47,861 nucleotides of DNA from Corynebacterium sp. HMSC27B11 (GCF_001815985.1 NZ_KV823567.1:1-47861), one strand, 5' to 3'; shown: positions 17,392-26,439, numbered from the stretch's first letter. Notes: generated from the sequence alone by a model not told the origin. Made by a program: numbers and translations.

Positions 17392-17868
17392 TTAGGCGTT
17401 GAGGATCAGCATCGCCGCGCTGTTGACCGACCAGCCGATCGCCACGGGCATGATGAACCAGATCACCGCGATCCACGGACGCCAGCGCTGGTGGCGCTTC
17501 CACTTGTAGTAGCAGATATACGCCGCTCCGAAGAGCCCGAAAAAGCACACCAGAGCAGGGGCGATGTGGAAGAACAGCCGGAAGCCCTCGGTGCACAACC
17601 AGGCGGAGGAATCGGCATCGCAATACGGGCCGCCCACGATGCGGGAGATGATTGCCGTGCCCAATGCCAGGACGGCAGCGATGCCCGGGACGGCACAGAA
17701 GTAGATGATCGCCTGCTTCGTCGAGCGGTTATTGCGCTCCAGGCGGGCGAGGGGATCGGCCTCGTAATCGAGCTCGGTGAGCTTCGGGCGGCCGGCGCTC
17801 TGCGGCGGAAGGTCCTCCGGCGGCAGCTCGGCGCGATTCTCCGGGTGCCCCGGGCCTAACGTACTCAC
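17392..17868 (-). CDS. Small membrane protein, unknown function
   Basis: A 158-residue protein of no recognised family. A Pro/Glu-rich cytoplasmic N-terminus of about 50 residues is followed by four hydrophobic segments (IIYFCAVPGIAAVLALGTAI; GFRLFFHIAPALVCFFGLFG; AAYICYYKW; WIAVIWFIMPVAIGWSVNSA). Two cysteines in the first extracellular-looking loop (GPYCDADSSAWLCTEG) could form a disulphide. It starts with GTG at 17868, six nt after a GGAGAGGG Shine-Dalgarno tract. Its 3' end faces leuS. A corynebacterial lineage-specific protein is likely. Confidence 0.7.
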   Translation of the reverse strand: MSTLGPGHPENRAELPPEDLPPQSAGRPKLTELDYEADPLARLERNNRSTKQAIIYFCAVPGIAAVLALGTAIISRIVGGPYCDADSSAWLCTEGFRLFFHIAPALVCFFGLFGAAYICYYKWKRHQRWRPWIAVIWFIMPVAIGWSVNSAAMLILNA

Positions 17869-17928
17869 GATTACCCTCTCCTTCGGTGAAACTCCTGGTA
17901 GCTCCCAACCTTAAGAGATCCCGGCCAC

Positions 17929-17961
17929 AAAGCTAAACCCCGCTGCCACACTCGAGCGGGG
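17929..17961 (-). terminator. Terminator of the universal stress gene
   Basis: On the minus strand CCCCGCT-(10 nt)-AGCGGGG is followed by TTTAGCTTT. It lies about 95 bp after the stop of the stress-protein gene. The stretch 17969-18055 between them holds no gene. Confidence 0.65.
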
Positions 17962-18055
17962 AAGAGTAACCCGGGCGGGGTAGTGCGTCTGTGCTGCGGC
18001 GCGGCACGCACAACGGGGGAGGGGCAGCTGGACTCGGCTCGCTCGACCCGACCAA

Positions 18056-19273
18056 CTAGACCGTGCTGAGGAATACCGGCACCGGCACGTGCCGCAGGAT
18101 CTGGTTCGTGGATGGGCCGATGAACACTCGGTTGAAATCGCCCAACACGCTGGAGCCCATGACCATCAGGTCGCCCTTGCGCCACTTGATCGCGCCGACG
18201 GCCTCCTCCCAGCTCGCGCCGATGCCGGTCTTCGTGGTGACCTCCAGATCCGGGTGGCGGGACAGCGCTCGCTTCCGGCCGCGCTCCAGCAGCTCCTTGG
18301 CCTGCACCTGCCAAGCCTCCGCCAACGGGGCTGCGGCACTGCTAGCACCAGCACCGCCGGTGCCCGCAGCATCCACCGCATCGCCGAAGGCGACCTGCGT
18401 GGGATCCAGCGAGACCCCGGCGGGGGAGAAGGCCACCAGCCGCAGCGGCACGTCCCACCGCCGCGCGAGATCCGAGGCATGGCGCAGTGCCTGCTGGGAC
18501 TGCTCGGTATCCACATAAGCGCAGTTCACGCGGGTCGGACCGGCCTTGGAGAAGTCCAGGTTCCGCGGCACGAGCATCAGCGGCAGCGGGGAGCAGTGCA
18601 GCAGCGCGTCTGCGGTGGAGCCCATCCGGTAGCGCCCGTCCGGCGAATCCGCCTGCGAGCCCAGCAGGATCACATCCGCCCCGAACTCCTCACCGGCCTC
18701 GATGAGGCGGCTGGTCTCGGAATGGTCGCTGTAGACCATCGCGAGCTGCTCTTCATCCAGCATTTTCTCGGGCACCCCGGCGGCCAGCAGCGCGGCACGC
18801 GCGGACTCGCCCGCCGCGGTCATTTCTGCCGCCAGCCACGTATTGAAGGCCTCCCGGGCCGCAGTGAAGCTGGTGGGGCTGGCGGACCCGGCGACCGGCG
18901 CGCCCAGCGCCTCAGCCGCGCCCACCCCGGCCCCCGGCGTGCCGTGGCTACCGCTGGTGTCCGGGCTGGTGGGGTAGAGGTCCGAGCTGGCGGTGGGGTA
19001 GAGGTCCGCCTGATCCGCCGCCGCGGCGGGGGCGTCCGTCTGCGGCCAGGTCTGGGAGATCACCGTCGCGGTGCGCACGACCAGCGGGTTCTCCTGCGCG
19101 AGCCAGGCAACGGTGCGCGCCAAGTCCTCGCCCACGCTCCCGGCATGCGGCGGCCACGCCACCAGCACGCGCAGCGCCCGGTTCACGCGCGGCGCGATCA
19201 CCGGCTTCGCGAGCGTTGGCGGGCGGAATGCCTTCTTAGAGGTGCGGGACTTCTTCGTCTTCTTCGGTGCCAC
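18056..19273 (-). CDS. Tandem-domain universal stress protein (UspA family)
   Basis: A 405-residue protein with a basic leader (MAPKKTKKSRTSKKAFRPPT) and two Usp domains. Domain 1 runs from ALRVLVAWPPHAGSVGEDLA to the ATP-loop-like GSQADSPDGRYRMGSTADALL and PLPLMLVP. Domain 2 runs from VNCAYVDTEQSQQALRHASD to VMGSSVLGDFNRVFIGPSTN and VPVPVFLSTV, the usual C-terminal strand. Domain 1 contains a long Ala/Gly/Ser/Pro/Thr insert (about residues 70-130). Usp proteins bind ATP or AMP and aid stress survival. In C. glutamicum a universal stress gene and a MarR gene (malR) are neighbours in this region, so control by the MarR protein encoded next door is a reasonable inference. It begins with GTG after a GGGAG site. 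Confidence 0.85.
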   Translation of the reverse strand: MAPKKTKKSRTSKKAFRPPTLAKPVIAPRVNRALRVLVAWPPHAGSVGEDLARTVAWLAQENPLVVRTATVISQTWPQTDAPAAAADQADLYPTASSDLYPTSPDTSGSHGTPGAGVGAAEALGAPVAGSASPTSFTAAREAFNTWLAAEMTAAGESARAALLAAGVPEKMLDEEQLAMVYSDHSETSRLIEAGEEFGADVILLGSQADSPDGRYRMGSTADALLHCSPLPLMLVPRNLDFSKAGPTRVNCAYVDTEQSQQALRHASDLARRWDVPLRLVAFSPAGVSLDPTQVAFGDAVDAAGTGGAGASSAAAPLAEAWQVQAKELLERGRKRALSRHPDLEVTTKTGIGASWEEAVGAIKWRKGDLMVMGSSVLGDFNRVFIGPSTNQILRHVPVPVFLSTV

Positions 19274-19309
19274 AGCGTTGAGCTCCCCGTCCCAATTCAG
19301 CTTTTAGCG

Positions 19310-19780
19310 CTACTTCGCGGGATCGGCTGGAGTAACGCTCTCGTCATCCTCAGAGTACCGCTCCAGGATGGTGTCGATGACCGGGATGAAGGCGTCCACG
19401 GTCTGCAGCTCTTCCTCGCTGAGGTTCTCCAGCATGCTGGCGAGCTGGATGCTGCGCGCCCCCTCCTGGTTGTGCAGCTCCTCCCGCCCCTTGTCCGTGA
19501 GCTGAACGCGCACGCCGCGACGGTCGCTGACGTCCCGAACGCGGTGGACCAGCCCCATCGTCTCGAGCTGGTTGACGGCGTTGGACGCCGTCGGCATGCG
19601 GATGGACTCCATCGCAGCAATCTGAGAAATGCGCATGGGACCCTCGCTGTCCAGGATCATCATGATCGACAGCTGGGCCTGCGAGATGTTCGACTGCTCC
19701 GTCTTACGGAAGTACAGCAGGTAGAGACGCGTGAGGCTCGGGCGAAGATCCCGGGCAATGTCCATTTTTGAACGTGGCAT
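19310..19780 (-). CDS. MarR-family transcriptional regulator (MalR-like by position)
   Basis: A 156-residue winged-helix protein. The recognition region RISQIAAMESIRMPTASNAV followed by NQLETMGLVHRVRDVSDRRGVRVQLTDKGRE is the standard MarR pattern (helix-turn-helix, then the DxRxxxxxLT wing). Its place beside a universal stress gene and close to ino1 and mrcB matches C. glutamicum MalR, a MarR protein tied to stress-responsive envelope remodelling, so orthology is likely but not proven. The ATG at 19780 is chosen because TAGATT lies 7 nt upstream; a start at 19813 would extend across that box. It is 36 nt upstream of the stress gene on the same strand and probably cotranscribed with it. Confidence 0.88.
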   Translation of the reverse strand: MPRSKMDIARDLRPSLTRLYLLYFRKTEQSNISQAQLSIMMILDSEGPMRISQIAAMESIRMPTASNAVNQLETMGLVHRVRDVSDRRGVRVQLTDKGREELHNQEGARSIQLASMLENLSEEELQTVDAFIPVIDTILERYSEDDESVTPADPAK

Positions 19781-19845
19781 ATTGTCCAATCTACCTGAGT
19801 GTTGTCGGTGCAAAACTATCGAGTACCAGATAATCCCTTATCACG

Positions 19846-19886
19846 GGAAAAATTACCCCCGGAGGCTTGTGTAGCACCCCGGGGGT
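19846..19886 (-). terminator. ino1 terminator
   Basis: ACCCCCGG (19855-19862) pairs exactly with CCGGGGGT (19879-19886). On the minus strand the stem is followed by AATTTTT. It separates ino1 from the MarR gene downstream. Confidence 0.75.
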
Positions 19887-19939
19887 AGCGGTGTGTGACG
19901 CCGACTGATCCGAAGCCTCAGCCGACGCACGTGAGCGGT

Positions 19940-21067
19940 TTAGGCGATCCCGCCGGAGATGAACTCCTCCAGCTGGGTGCGCGCCACATCGTCCGGCAGC
20001 TGCGTCGGAGGGGACTTCATCAGGTAGCTGGACGCCGCCTCAACCGGCCCAGCAACGCCGCGGTCCAGGGCGATCTTCGCCGCGCGAACAGCATCGATGA
20101 TGATGCCCGCGGAGTTCGGGGAGTCCCACACCTCGAGCTTGTACTCCAGGTTCAGCGGCACCTCACCGAAGGCGGAGCCCTCCAGGCGCACGTAGGCCCA
20201 CTTCCGGTCATCCAGCCAGCCCACGTAGTCCGACGGCCCGATGTGCACGTTCTTGTCGTGTACCTTGCCCGCCAGCGGGGAGGTCTTCAGGTTGGACGTC
20301 ACCGCCTGCGTCTTGGAGATCTTCTTCGACTCCAGACGCTCGCGCTCCAGCATGTTCTTGAAGTCCATGTTGCCGCCGACGTTCAGCTGCATCGTGCGGT
20401 CCAAGCGCACGCCGCGCTCCTCGAAGAGGTGGGCGAGCACGCGGTGGGTGATCGTGGCGCCGACCTGGGACTTGATGTCATCGCCGATGATCGGCAGGCC
20501 CGCGTCGCGGAACTTCTGTGCCCACTCCGGGTCGGAGGCGATGAACACCGGCAGGGCGTTGACGAACGCGCAGCCAGCGTCGATGGCGCACTGCGCGTAG
20601 AAGCGGTCCGCTTCCTCAGAGCCGACCGGCAGGTAGCTGACGACGACGTCCGCCTTCGCCTTCTTCAGCTCAGCGACGACGTCCACCGGCTCCACCGAGG
20701 ACTCCTCGATCGACTCCTGGTAGTAACGGCCCAGGCCGTCGTGGGTTGGGCCGCGCTTGACCTCGACGCCGAGGTGCGGGATGTCCGCGATCTTGATCGT
20801 CTGGTTCTGGCCGGAGTACAGCGCCTCGGAGACGTCCTTGCCGACCTTGTCCGCGTCGACGTCGAAACCGGCGACGACCTTGACGTCCGCGACGTGATAA
20901 TCGCCGAAAACGGTGTGCATCAGGCCCGGGATCTCAGCATCCGGGGCGGCGTCCTTATAAAACTCAAGACCCTCAACCAGGGAGGTGGCGCAGTTGCCGA
21001 GGCCGACGATCGCGATGTTGACCGTGCGGCCCTCGGCCGCTGCAGGGGAAGTCGAATTATTGCTCAT
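19940..21067 (-). CDS. ino1: Inositol-1-phosphate synthase
   Basis: A 375-residue enzyme that makes 1L-myo-inositol 1-phosphate from glucose 6-phosphate using NAD+ as an internal redox cofactor. Inositol feeds phosphatidylinositol, its mannosides, lipomannan and mycothiol. Seen are the NAD-binding start [60 protein letters not shown] and the catalytic lysine region ([40 protein letters not shown]), all typical of actinobacterial Ino1 (about 360-370 residues). The ATG at 21067 is preferred to 21100; TAAGTT lies 8 nt before it. The promoter carries two sets of direct repeats (21078-21153), likely operators. In C. glutamicum ino1 is controlled by the LacI-type regulator IpsA, which is not in this window. 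Confidence 0.95.
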   Translation of the reverse strand: MSNNSTSPAAAEGRTVNIAIVGLGNCATSLVEGLEFYKDAAPDAEIPGLMHTVFGDYHVADVKVVAGFDVDADKVGKDVSEALYSGQNQTIKIADIPHLGVEVKRGPTHDGLGRYYQESIEESSVEPVDVVAELKKAKADVVVSYLPVGSEEADRFYAQCAIDAGCAFVNALPVFIASDPEWAQKFRDAGLPIIGDDIKSQVGATITHRVLAHLFEERGVRLDRTMQLNVGGNMDFKNMLERERLESKKISKTQAVTSNLKTSPLAGKVHDKNVHIGPSDYVGWLDDRKWAYVRLEGSAFGEVPLNLEYKLEVWDSPNSAGIIIDAVRAAKIALDRGVAGPVEAASSYLMKSPPTQLPDDVARTQLEEFISGGIA

Positions 21068-21077
21068 AGCTGAACAA

Positions 21078-21153
21078 CTTAAGGCCGCTGACCTTGGCAA
21101 TTGGGGTGCTTAAGGCGGTTGACCGATCAAGAGCCGCCAGTAAACCGATCAAG
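21078..21153. promoter_or_regulatory. Two sets of direct repeats in the ino1 promoter
   Basis: CTTAAGGCCGCTGACC (21078-21093) recurs as CTTAAGGCGGTTGACC (21109-21124), 14 of 16 identical, 31 bp apart. ACCGATCAAG occurs twice (21122-21131 and 21144-21153), 22 bp apart. Both spacings are close to whole helical turns, as expected for regulator sites on one DNA face. The first copy overlaps the putative ino1 -10 box. The remainder of the gap to 21351 holds the mrcB promoter region but no gene. Confidence 0.5.
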
Positions 21154-21351
21154 TGCTGGCCCGGGGCGACGTCCTAAAAGGTAGGGGAGGGGAACCGAGA
21201 GAGCAGGACATTCCGAGAAGGCGCGGGCCACGCGGATGGGAAGGAAGTTAACCCCTGTGGCGAAAGTGGCGCGCGAAAGGTGCAAACCACGGGGGCGACC
21301 GCGTAAAGTAATAAAAATCGACTGCCCTTTTCAATGAGGAGACATAGCTCG

Positions 21352-23571
21352 TTGAGTAAGAACACTCAGCCGCCGCGCCGCAAGAACAACGCCGCGAAGC
21401 CAGGCCCGAAGAAGAACGGGTCCGGCTCCGGGCGCTCTGTCCGCAGCGGCAACTACGTCGCGCGGGCACGCAAGAAGAACCACTGGCGCGATAGCGAATT
21501 CCGCAAGAAAGTCCTGGTGGGCTTCACCGCGCTCATCGCGGTCGCCATCATCGTGCCCGTCGTGGCCTTCTTCACCGCCTACTCCGTGACCAAGGTCCCG
21601 GAGCCAGAGGAGCTGGTCAACAACCAGGTCTCCTACATCATGGCCTCCGATAACGAGACCGAGCTCGCGCGCATCATCCCGCCCGAGGGCAACCGCACCA
21701 ACGTGGACGTCTCCGACATCCCGGAGCACGTCCGCGAGGCCGTCCTCGCCGCAGAGGACCGGGACTTCTACGACAATCCCGGCTTCTCCCTGACCGGCTT
21801 CGGCCGCGCCGCGCTCGGCCAGCTCACCGGCAACAGCAGCGCTGGCGGTGGCTCCACCATCACGCAGCAGTACGTGAAAAACGCCATGGTCGGCGACGAG
21901 CTCAGCATCTCCCGTAAGGCCAAGGAGCTGGTGATTTCCTCCAAGATGGCCCGCGAGTGGTCCAAGGACGAGATCCTCGGCGCTTACCTCAACACCATCT
22001 ACTTCGGGCGCAACGCCTACGGCATCAACTCCGCCGCGCACGCCTACTTCAACAAGGACGTCAAGGACCTCACCGTCGAGGAAGGCGCGGTGCTCGCCGC
22101 GTCCATCCAGTCCCCGAGCGTGCTGGACCCGTGGACCAACCGCGAGCGCGCGGAATCCCGCTGGAACTACGTGCTCGACGGCATGCTCGGCATGGGCTCC
22201 ATCACCCAGGAGCAGCGCGACACCGCGGAATACCCGAAGGCTCAGGACCCGGCCAAGGCAGGGCAGGTCTCCCAGGCCAAGGGCACCAACGGGCTCATCA
22301 AGCAGGCAGTCATCCGCGAGCTTGAGGAAGCCGGCATCAACGAAAACCAGGTCAACACCGGCGGCCTGAAGATCACGACCACGATCGACCCGAAGGTGCA
22401 GCAGTCGGTCGTCGACGAGGTCCACCAGCAGTTCGAGGGCGCGATGGAGGGCATCCGCGGCGCGGTCGTCTCCATCGACCCGAAGACCGGCGGGGTGCGC
22501 GGCTACTACGGCGGCGACGACCCGGTCGGCTGGGACTACGCCAATGCGCCGATGCAGACTGGCTCGACGTTCAAGATCTTCGGTCTCGCCGCCTACCTGG
22601 ACCAGGGCGGATCGATCTACGACAACTTCGACTCCTCCCCGGTGACCACCGGCCAGACCGAGGTCACGAACGTCGGTGGCGAATCCTGCGGCAGCTGCTC
22701 CATCGCGCAGGCCCTGAAGATGTCCCTGAACACCTCCTTCATTCGCCTGACCCGCTCTCTCGACGGGGGCGCGCAGGCCGTGGCTGACATGGCCCACCGC
22801 CTGGGCGTGGCAGAGGAGCTGCCGGGCTTCGGCAAGACCCTGCAGGAAAACGGCGGCACGCCGTACGAGGGCATCGTCCTGGGCCAGTACCAGTCCCGCC
22901 CGCTGGACATGGCCGCTGGCCTGGCGACCCTCTCCAACGAGGGTGTCTTCCACCGCCCGCACTTCGTGGAGAAGGTGGAGAACTCCAATGGTGAGGTCCT
23001 GCTCGACAACACCGACCCGGAGGGCGACCAGGTGATCGACAAGGAGATTGCCAACGCCGTCATCGAGGCGATGGGCCCGATCGCGGCCTACTCCAACGGC
23101 AACGCCCTGGCCAACGGCCGCCCGTCCGCTGCGAAGACCGGTACCGCCCAGCTCGGTGACACCGGCCGAAACAAGGACGCCTGGATGATCGGCTCCACCC
23201 CGCAGCTGGCCACCGCCGTGTGGATCGGCAGCGTGGACAACCGCCCGCTGGTCGACCAGTGGGGCGGGACCATGTACGGCTCCGGCATGCCGTCCACCAT
23301 CTGGAAGAACGTGATGGACCGCTCCCTGGTCGACGACCCGATCGAGAACTGGGGCTCCGGTGGCGAGGCTGCGGCCGGTGTTCCGGACAGCGGTAGCTAC
23401 GTCGAGCCGGAGAACCCGCAGCCGGAGCCGGAGCAGGAACAGCCATCGCAGGAAGCCCCGGCCCCGCAGCCGGAGCCGGCCACGCCACCGCGCCAGGGTG
23501 GCGGGAACACTGGTGGCGGAGCCCCGCCGCCGCCGGACCTCGGCCAGATCATCGACGATCTCCTGGGCTAA
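21352..23571 (+). CDS. mrcB: Bifunctional class A penicillin-binding protein (PBP1-type)
   Basis: A 739-residue peptidoglycan synthase. After a basic, Lys/Arg/Gly-rich cytoplasmic tail comes one membrane helix (VLVGFTALIAVAIIVPVVAF), then the GT51 glycosyltransferase domain (catalytic Glu135 in AAEDRDFYDNPGF; GGGSTITQQYVKN; ARKLE-like SRKAKELVISSKMAREWSKD). The transpeptidase follows with SxxK Ser405 in TGSTFKIF, SxN at 458-460 (SLNTS) and KTGT at 595. The tail is Pro/Glu/Gln-rich. It polymerises and cross-links glycan outside the membrane and is a beta-lactam target. I chose TTG at 21352 because GAGGAG lies 9-10 nt before it; an ATG at 21334 would overlap that site and has none of its own. 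The order matches mycobacterial ponA1 - Rv0051 - rpsF. Confidence 0.95.
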   Translation: MSKNTQPPRRKNNAAKPGPKKNGSGSGRSVRSGNYVARARKKNHWRDSEFRKKVLVGFTALIAVAIIVPVVAFFTAYSVTKVPEPEELVNNQVSYIMASDNETELARIIPPEGNRTNVDVSDIPEHVREAVLAAEDRDFYDNPGFSLTGFGRAALGQLTGNSSAGGGSTITQQYVKNAMVGDELSISRKAKELVISSKMAREWSKDEILGAYLNTIYFGRNAYGINSAAHAYFNKDVKDLTVEEGAVLAASIQSPSVLDPWTNRERAESRWNYVLDGMLGMGSITQEQRDTAEYPKAQDPAKAGQVSQAKGTNGLIKQAVIRELEEAGINENQVNTGGLKITTTIDPKVQQSVVDEVHQQFEGAMEGIRGAVVSIDPKTGGVRGYYGGDDPVGWDYANAPMQTGSTFKIFGLAAYLDQGGSIYDNFDSSPVTTGQTEVTNVGGESCGSCSIAQALKMSLNTSFIRLTRSLDGGAQAVADMAHRLGVAEELPGFGKTLQENGGTPYEGIVLGQYQSRPLDMAAGLATLSNEGVFHRPHFVEKVENSNGEVLLDNTDPEGDQVIDKEIANAVIEAMGPIAAYSNGNALANGRPSAAKTGTAQLGDTGRNKDAWMIGSTPQLATAVWIGSVDNRPLVDQWGGTMYGSGMPSTIWKNVMDRSLVDDPIENWGSGGEAAAGVPDSGSYVEPENPQPEPEQEQPSQEAPAPQPEPATPPRQGGGNTGGGAPPPPDLGQIIDDLLG

Positions 23572-25068
23572 ATGGCCAACCGTGACCGCCACGCGGTGGC
23601 GCCCCGGTGGAACCCGCAGCTAGCGATCCTCGCGACTGCGGGTTTCTTCCTCATTCTCGGCTGGCTGCAGAAGGCCCCGTGCCTGCGCGGCAACGTCAAT
23701 GCTGAGGGCCAGGCTCACCTGGACTGGTCGAGCCGCCCGCAGTACACCGCCGCCTGCTACTCGGACCAGATCCCGCTGTTCGGCGGCCGTGGCCTGGACA
23801 CCCTGACCGTCCCGTATTTCCAGTCCATCACCACCGATGGGGTGGAGCGGTGGATGGAGTACCCGGTGCTCTCCGGGTTTTATCAATTCTTCGCCGCGGC
23901 ACTCGCCCGTCCGGTCCACGCCGCGTGGGATTCCCTGGGCCTGCCGCCGGTTCCCGCCTCCGTGGTCTTCTTCGCCGTCTCCTCCATTGGTCTGGCCCTG
24001 TGCTGGCTGATCGGGGTGGCGCGGCTGACCCGCCTGGTGGGTGCGCGCACCTGGGACGCGATGCTCATGGCCGCCTCCCCGCTGGTCATCGTCCACGCGT
24101 TCACGAACTTCGACCTGCTCTCCATCGTCTTCGCGGTGGGCTGCCTGGCCGCGTGGGCGAATCACAAGCCCCTGCTCGCGGGCGTGCTCGGCGGGCTCGG
24201 GGTGGCCGCGAAGCTCTGGCCCGCGTTCATCCTGGGGGCGCTGCTGTTGCTGTGCCTGAAGACCCGCGCGTGGCGCGAGCTGGGCCGCATGCTGGGTGGC
24301 GCGATCGGCAGCTGGGCGCTGCTCAACGCCCCGGTGATGATCGCCGCGCCCCGCGGCTGGGGCGAGTTCTTCCGCCTGAACTCCGTGCGCGGCTACGAGG
24401 GCTCGACGATCTACGCGGTCATCGCCCACATCACCGGCAACCAGGCCTGGGACGGCGGCTCGCCTTCCAAGGCCATCGAGGGCGTGGAGACGCTCAACTA
24501 CATCACCACCGGGCTGCTGCTCGTAGCGCTGGTCGCACTGGGCTGGTTCGTTGTCTTTTATTTGAGGACGACGCCCCGGGTCGCTCAGGTCGCCTTCCTT
24601 GCGGTGCTTGCCTTCCTGCTGACCAATAAGGTGTGGAGCCCGCAGTACTCCATCTGGCTGGTGCCGCTGATCGCCCTGGCGCTGCCCCGGTGGCGGCTGT
24701 ACTTCATCTGGGCCACCATCGAGGCCGGCTACTGGTACCTGCGGATGTGGCAATTCCTCCCCGCCGAGGAGGCGGCGCCGAATTGGCTGGTCGACAGCGT
24801 GACGGTGCTGCGCCTGGGCCTGGTGGTCGCGATGGCGGTGATCGTCATCCGCGACATGCTGCAGACCGACGGGCGCCTGACCGCGCCGGGCAGGCAGGGC
24901 GACCTGGTGCGCGCCGCGCATTCGGGAGCAGACCCGCTCGCGGGTATCCTGGCGGCTAAGGAGCCGGGCGCGAGGCGGTTGACGTCGGAAAAAGAAAGCG
25001 GCGCAACCAGGGCGAAGAAGAAGCCCGCTGGGAAGAGCCGCAGCGAAACCGCGCCCGCAACGGACTAA
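23572..25068 (+). CDS. Polytopic membrane protein, GT87/DUF2029-like glycosyltransferase
   Basis: A 498-residue protein whose ATG directly follows the stop codon of the penicillin-binding protein gene, so the two are surely cotranscribed. About ten to twelve membrane helices are predicted. ACYSDQIPLFGGRGLDTLTV with PYF and the stretch WMEYPVLSGFYQFFAA look like the first extracytoplasmic loop of GT-C fold polyprenyl-phosphate-dependent mannosyltransferases (GT87). LNSVRGYEGSTIYAV and LLTNKVWSPQYSIWLVPLIA are also typical. The counterpart in M. tuberculosis is Rv0051, between ponA1 and rpsF. Donor and acceptor are unknown; envelope glycan synthesis is inferred from family and partner. A basic Lys/Arg/Ala tail is cytoplasmic. 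Confidence 0.82.
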   Translation: MANRDRHAVAPRWNPQLAILATAGFFLILGWLQKAPCLRGNVNAEGQAHLDWSSRPQYTAACYSDQIPLFGGRGLDTLTVPYFQSITTDGVERWMEYPVLSGFYQFFAAALARPVHAAWDSLGLPPVPASVVFFAVSSIGLALCWLIGVARLTRLVGARTWDAMLMAASPLVIVHAFTNFDLLSIVFAVGCLAAWANHKPLLAGVLGGLGVAAKLWPAFILGALLLLCLKTRAWRELGRMLGGAIGSWALLNAPVMIAAPRGWGEFFRLNSVRGYEGSTIYAVIAHITGNQAWDGGSPSKAIEGVETLNYITTGLLLVALVALGWFVVFYLRTTPRVAQVAFLAVLAFLLTNKVWSPQYSIWLVPLIALALPRWRLYFIWATIEAGYWYLRMWQFLPAEEAAPNWLVDSVTVLRLGLVVAMAVIVIRDMLQTDGRLTAPGRQGDLVRAAHSGADPLAGILAAKEPGARRLTSEKESGATRAKKKPAGKSRSETAPATD

Positions 25069-25086
25069 GGGAGAGTTAGAGCGGCA

Positions 25087-25275
25087 ATGTCGATGTCCTT
25101 GTACCTGGGGATGGGCAGCATCCTCATCGGATTCATCTTCTTCGGCACGGCGTTCTACAGCTTCCACGCGCAGAAGCCCAAAAACGTGATCATCCTGCTG
25201 TTTTCCATCGCGATCATTTTCATGACGATCATCCCGGTCACCCTGGCCGTGGGTTGGGCGTCGATCAATAAATAA
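25087..25275 (+). CDS. Small two-helix membrane protein
   Basis: A 62-residue protein with two hydrophobic helices (LGMGSILIGFIFFGTAFYSF and VIILLFSIAIIFMTIIPVTL) joined by a short basic loop (HAQKPKN). It has no known family that I can name. It lies 18 nt after the GT87 gene on the same strand and probably closes that operon. The two-TM hairpin and its position suggest an accessory role in envelope synthesis, which is inference only. Confidence 0.6.
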   Translation: MSMSLYLGMGSILIGFIFFGTAFYSFHAQKPKNVIILLFSIAIIFMTIIPVTLAVGWASINK

Positions 25276-25360
25276 CCCGGCCTGAGACGGGCCGAGCGGG
25301 GGCGCGAGGGGAGCAACGGGGGTTGTGGCCGCGGATTTCCCATTTCCGCAGGCAGCGGGG

Positions 25361-25366
25361 TACACT
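25361..25366 (+). promoter_or_regulatory. -10 box for the rpsF operon
   Basis: TACACT about 85 nt before the rpsF start; it would give a leader of roughly 78 nt that includes the S6:S18 element. No good -35 box is seen. Confidence 0.4.
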
Positions 25367-25389
25367 GGCCAGGTTGCTGACGCAACGAC

Positions 25390-25439
25390 CCTCCTGCCAT
25401 GCCCAAATAAGCATGGCCGAAACACTAGACCACAGGAGG
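25390..25439 (+). promoter_or_regulatory. S6:S18 ribosomal-protein leader sequestering the rpsF Shine-Dalgarno
   Basis: CCTCCTG (25390-25396) is the exact complement of CAGGAGG (25433-25439), which is the rpsF ribosome binding site. Inside, GCCATGC (25396-25402) and GCATGGC (25411-25417) form a second stem, followed by an unpaired CCGAAACAC stretch. Two nested stems with a CCG bulge that mimics the S18 site on 16S rRNA are the defining features of the known S6:S18 leader motif. Binding of the S6-S18 complex would lock the outer stem and stop translation, giving autoregulation. Confidence 0.72.
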
Positions 25440-25450
25440 TGATGAGGTCC

Positions 25451-25738
25451 GTGCGTCAATACGAAGTCATGATCATCGTCGATCCTTCCCAGGATGAGCG
25501 CACCGTAGCCCCATCGTTGGACAAGTACCTGAACATTGTCCGCGAGGAAAAGGGCTCGGTCGACAAGGTTGATGTCTGGGGCAAGCGCCGCTTTGAGTAC
25601 CCGATCCAGAAGAAGGAAGAGGGCGTCTACATCGTTCTCGACCTGACCTGCGAGTCGGACACTGTGCGCGAGCTCGACCGCGTGCTCAACCTCAACGACA
25701 ACGTCCTGCGCACCAAGGTGCTCCGCAAGGACAAGTAA
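25451..25738 (+). CDS. rpsF: 30S ribosomal protein S6
   Basis: A 95-residue protein: [20 protein letters not shown] at the start, then [20 protein letters not shown] and [12 protein letters not shown], the classic S6 fold. It binds S18 on the 30S platform. The GTG at 25451 is chosen because AGGAGGT ends 10 nt upstream and the resulting length equals other actinobacterial S6 proteins; a nearby in-frame ATG at 25442 would touch the ribosome binding site. It heads an rpsF-ssb-rplI cluster. No rpsR lies between ssb and rplI, unlike mycobacteria. Confidence 0.97.
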   Translation: MRQYEVMIIVDPSQDERTVAPSLDKYLNIVREEKGSVDKVDVWGKRRFEYPIQKKEEGVYIVLDLTCESDTVRELDRVLNLNDNVLRTKVLRKDK

Positions 25739-25821
25739 GAAATCAGCTTCACCCATGCAGCACGGGGCGTAGGCGATTAACCTGGCCTTAACTGCATAAC
25801 CCCAGCTGAAAGGAACTATCA

Positions 25822-26439
25822 ATGGCACCGGGAGATACCCCAATTACCCTGGTCGGCAACATTGTTGCTGATCCGGAGCTGCGTTACACCCAGTCGGGTG
25901 CCGCAGTCGCCAGCTTCCGAGTCGCATCCACCCCGCGGCGCTACGACGCGCAGGCAGGCCAGTGGGTCGACGGCGAGGCACTGTTCCTCACCTGCAACAT
26001 CTGGCGCCAGGCTGCGGAGAACGTGGCCAACTCGCTGAACAAGGGCGACCGCGTGGTCGTCACTGGTCGGCTGCGCCAGCGGAGCTTCGAGACCCGCGAG
26101 GGTGAGAAGCGGACCGTCTTCGAGGTGGAGGCCGACGAGGTCGGTCCGTCCCTGAAGTACGCGACCGCGCAGGTACAGCGCAACCCCCGTGGTGGCGGGC
26201 AGTCCTTTGGTGGAAACCAGGGCGGCGGCTCCAACTTCGGTCAGGGTGGCCAGGGTGGCTTTGGTGGAAACCAGGGCGGCCAGGGCGGATTCAACCAGGG
26301 CTCCGGCTCTGGGCAGAGCATGGGTGGCCAGCAGAACCAGGGTGGCTTCGGCGGGCAGAACGCCTCCAATGCCGATGACCCGTGGAACTCTGCACCTCAA
26401 ACTGATTTCGGTGTCGGCGACGAAGAGCCGCCATTCTGA
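25822..26439 (+). CDS. ssb: Single-stranded DNA-binding protein
   Basis: A 205-residue SSB. Residues 1-110 are the OB fold ([71 protein letters not shown]). A Gly/Gln/Asn-rich linker follows, built of [15 protein letters not shown] repeats, and the C-terminal tip is DEEPPF. That acidic tip, ending in Pro-Pro-Phe, recruits replication and repair partners. The protein protects single strands during replication, beside dnaB whose fork it serves. A GAAAGGAAC site precedes the ATG. The linker repeats are typical for high-GC Gram-positive SSBs. Confidence 0.97.
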   Translation: MAPGDTPITLVGNIVADPELRYTQSGAAVASFRVASTPRRYDAQAGQWVDGEALFLTCNIWRQAAENVANSLNKGDRVVVTGRLRQRSFETREGEKRTVFEVEADEVGPSLKYATAQVQRNPRGGGQSFGGNQGGGSNFGQGGQGGFGGNQGGQGGFNQGSGSGQSMGGQQNQGGFGGQNASNADDPWNSAPQTDFGVGDEEPPF

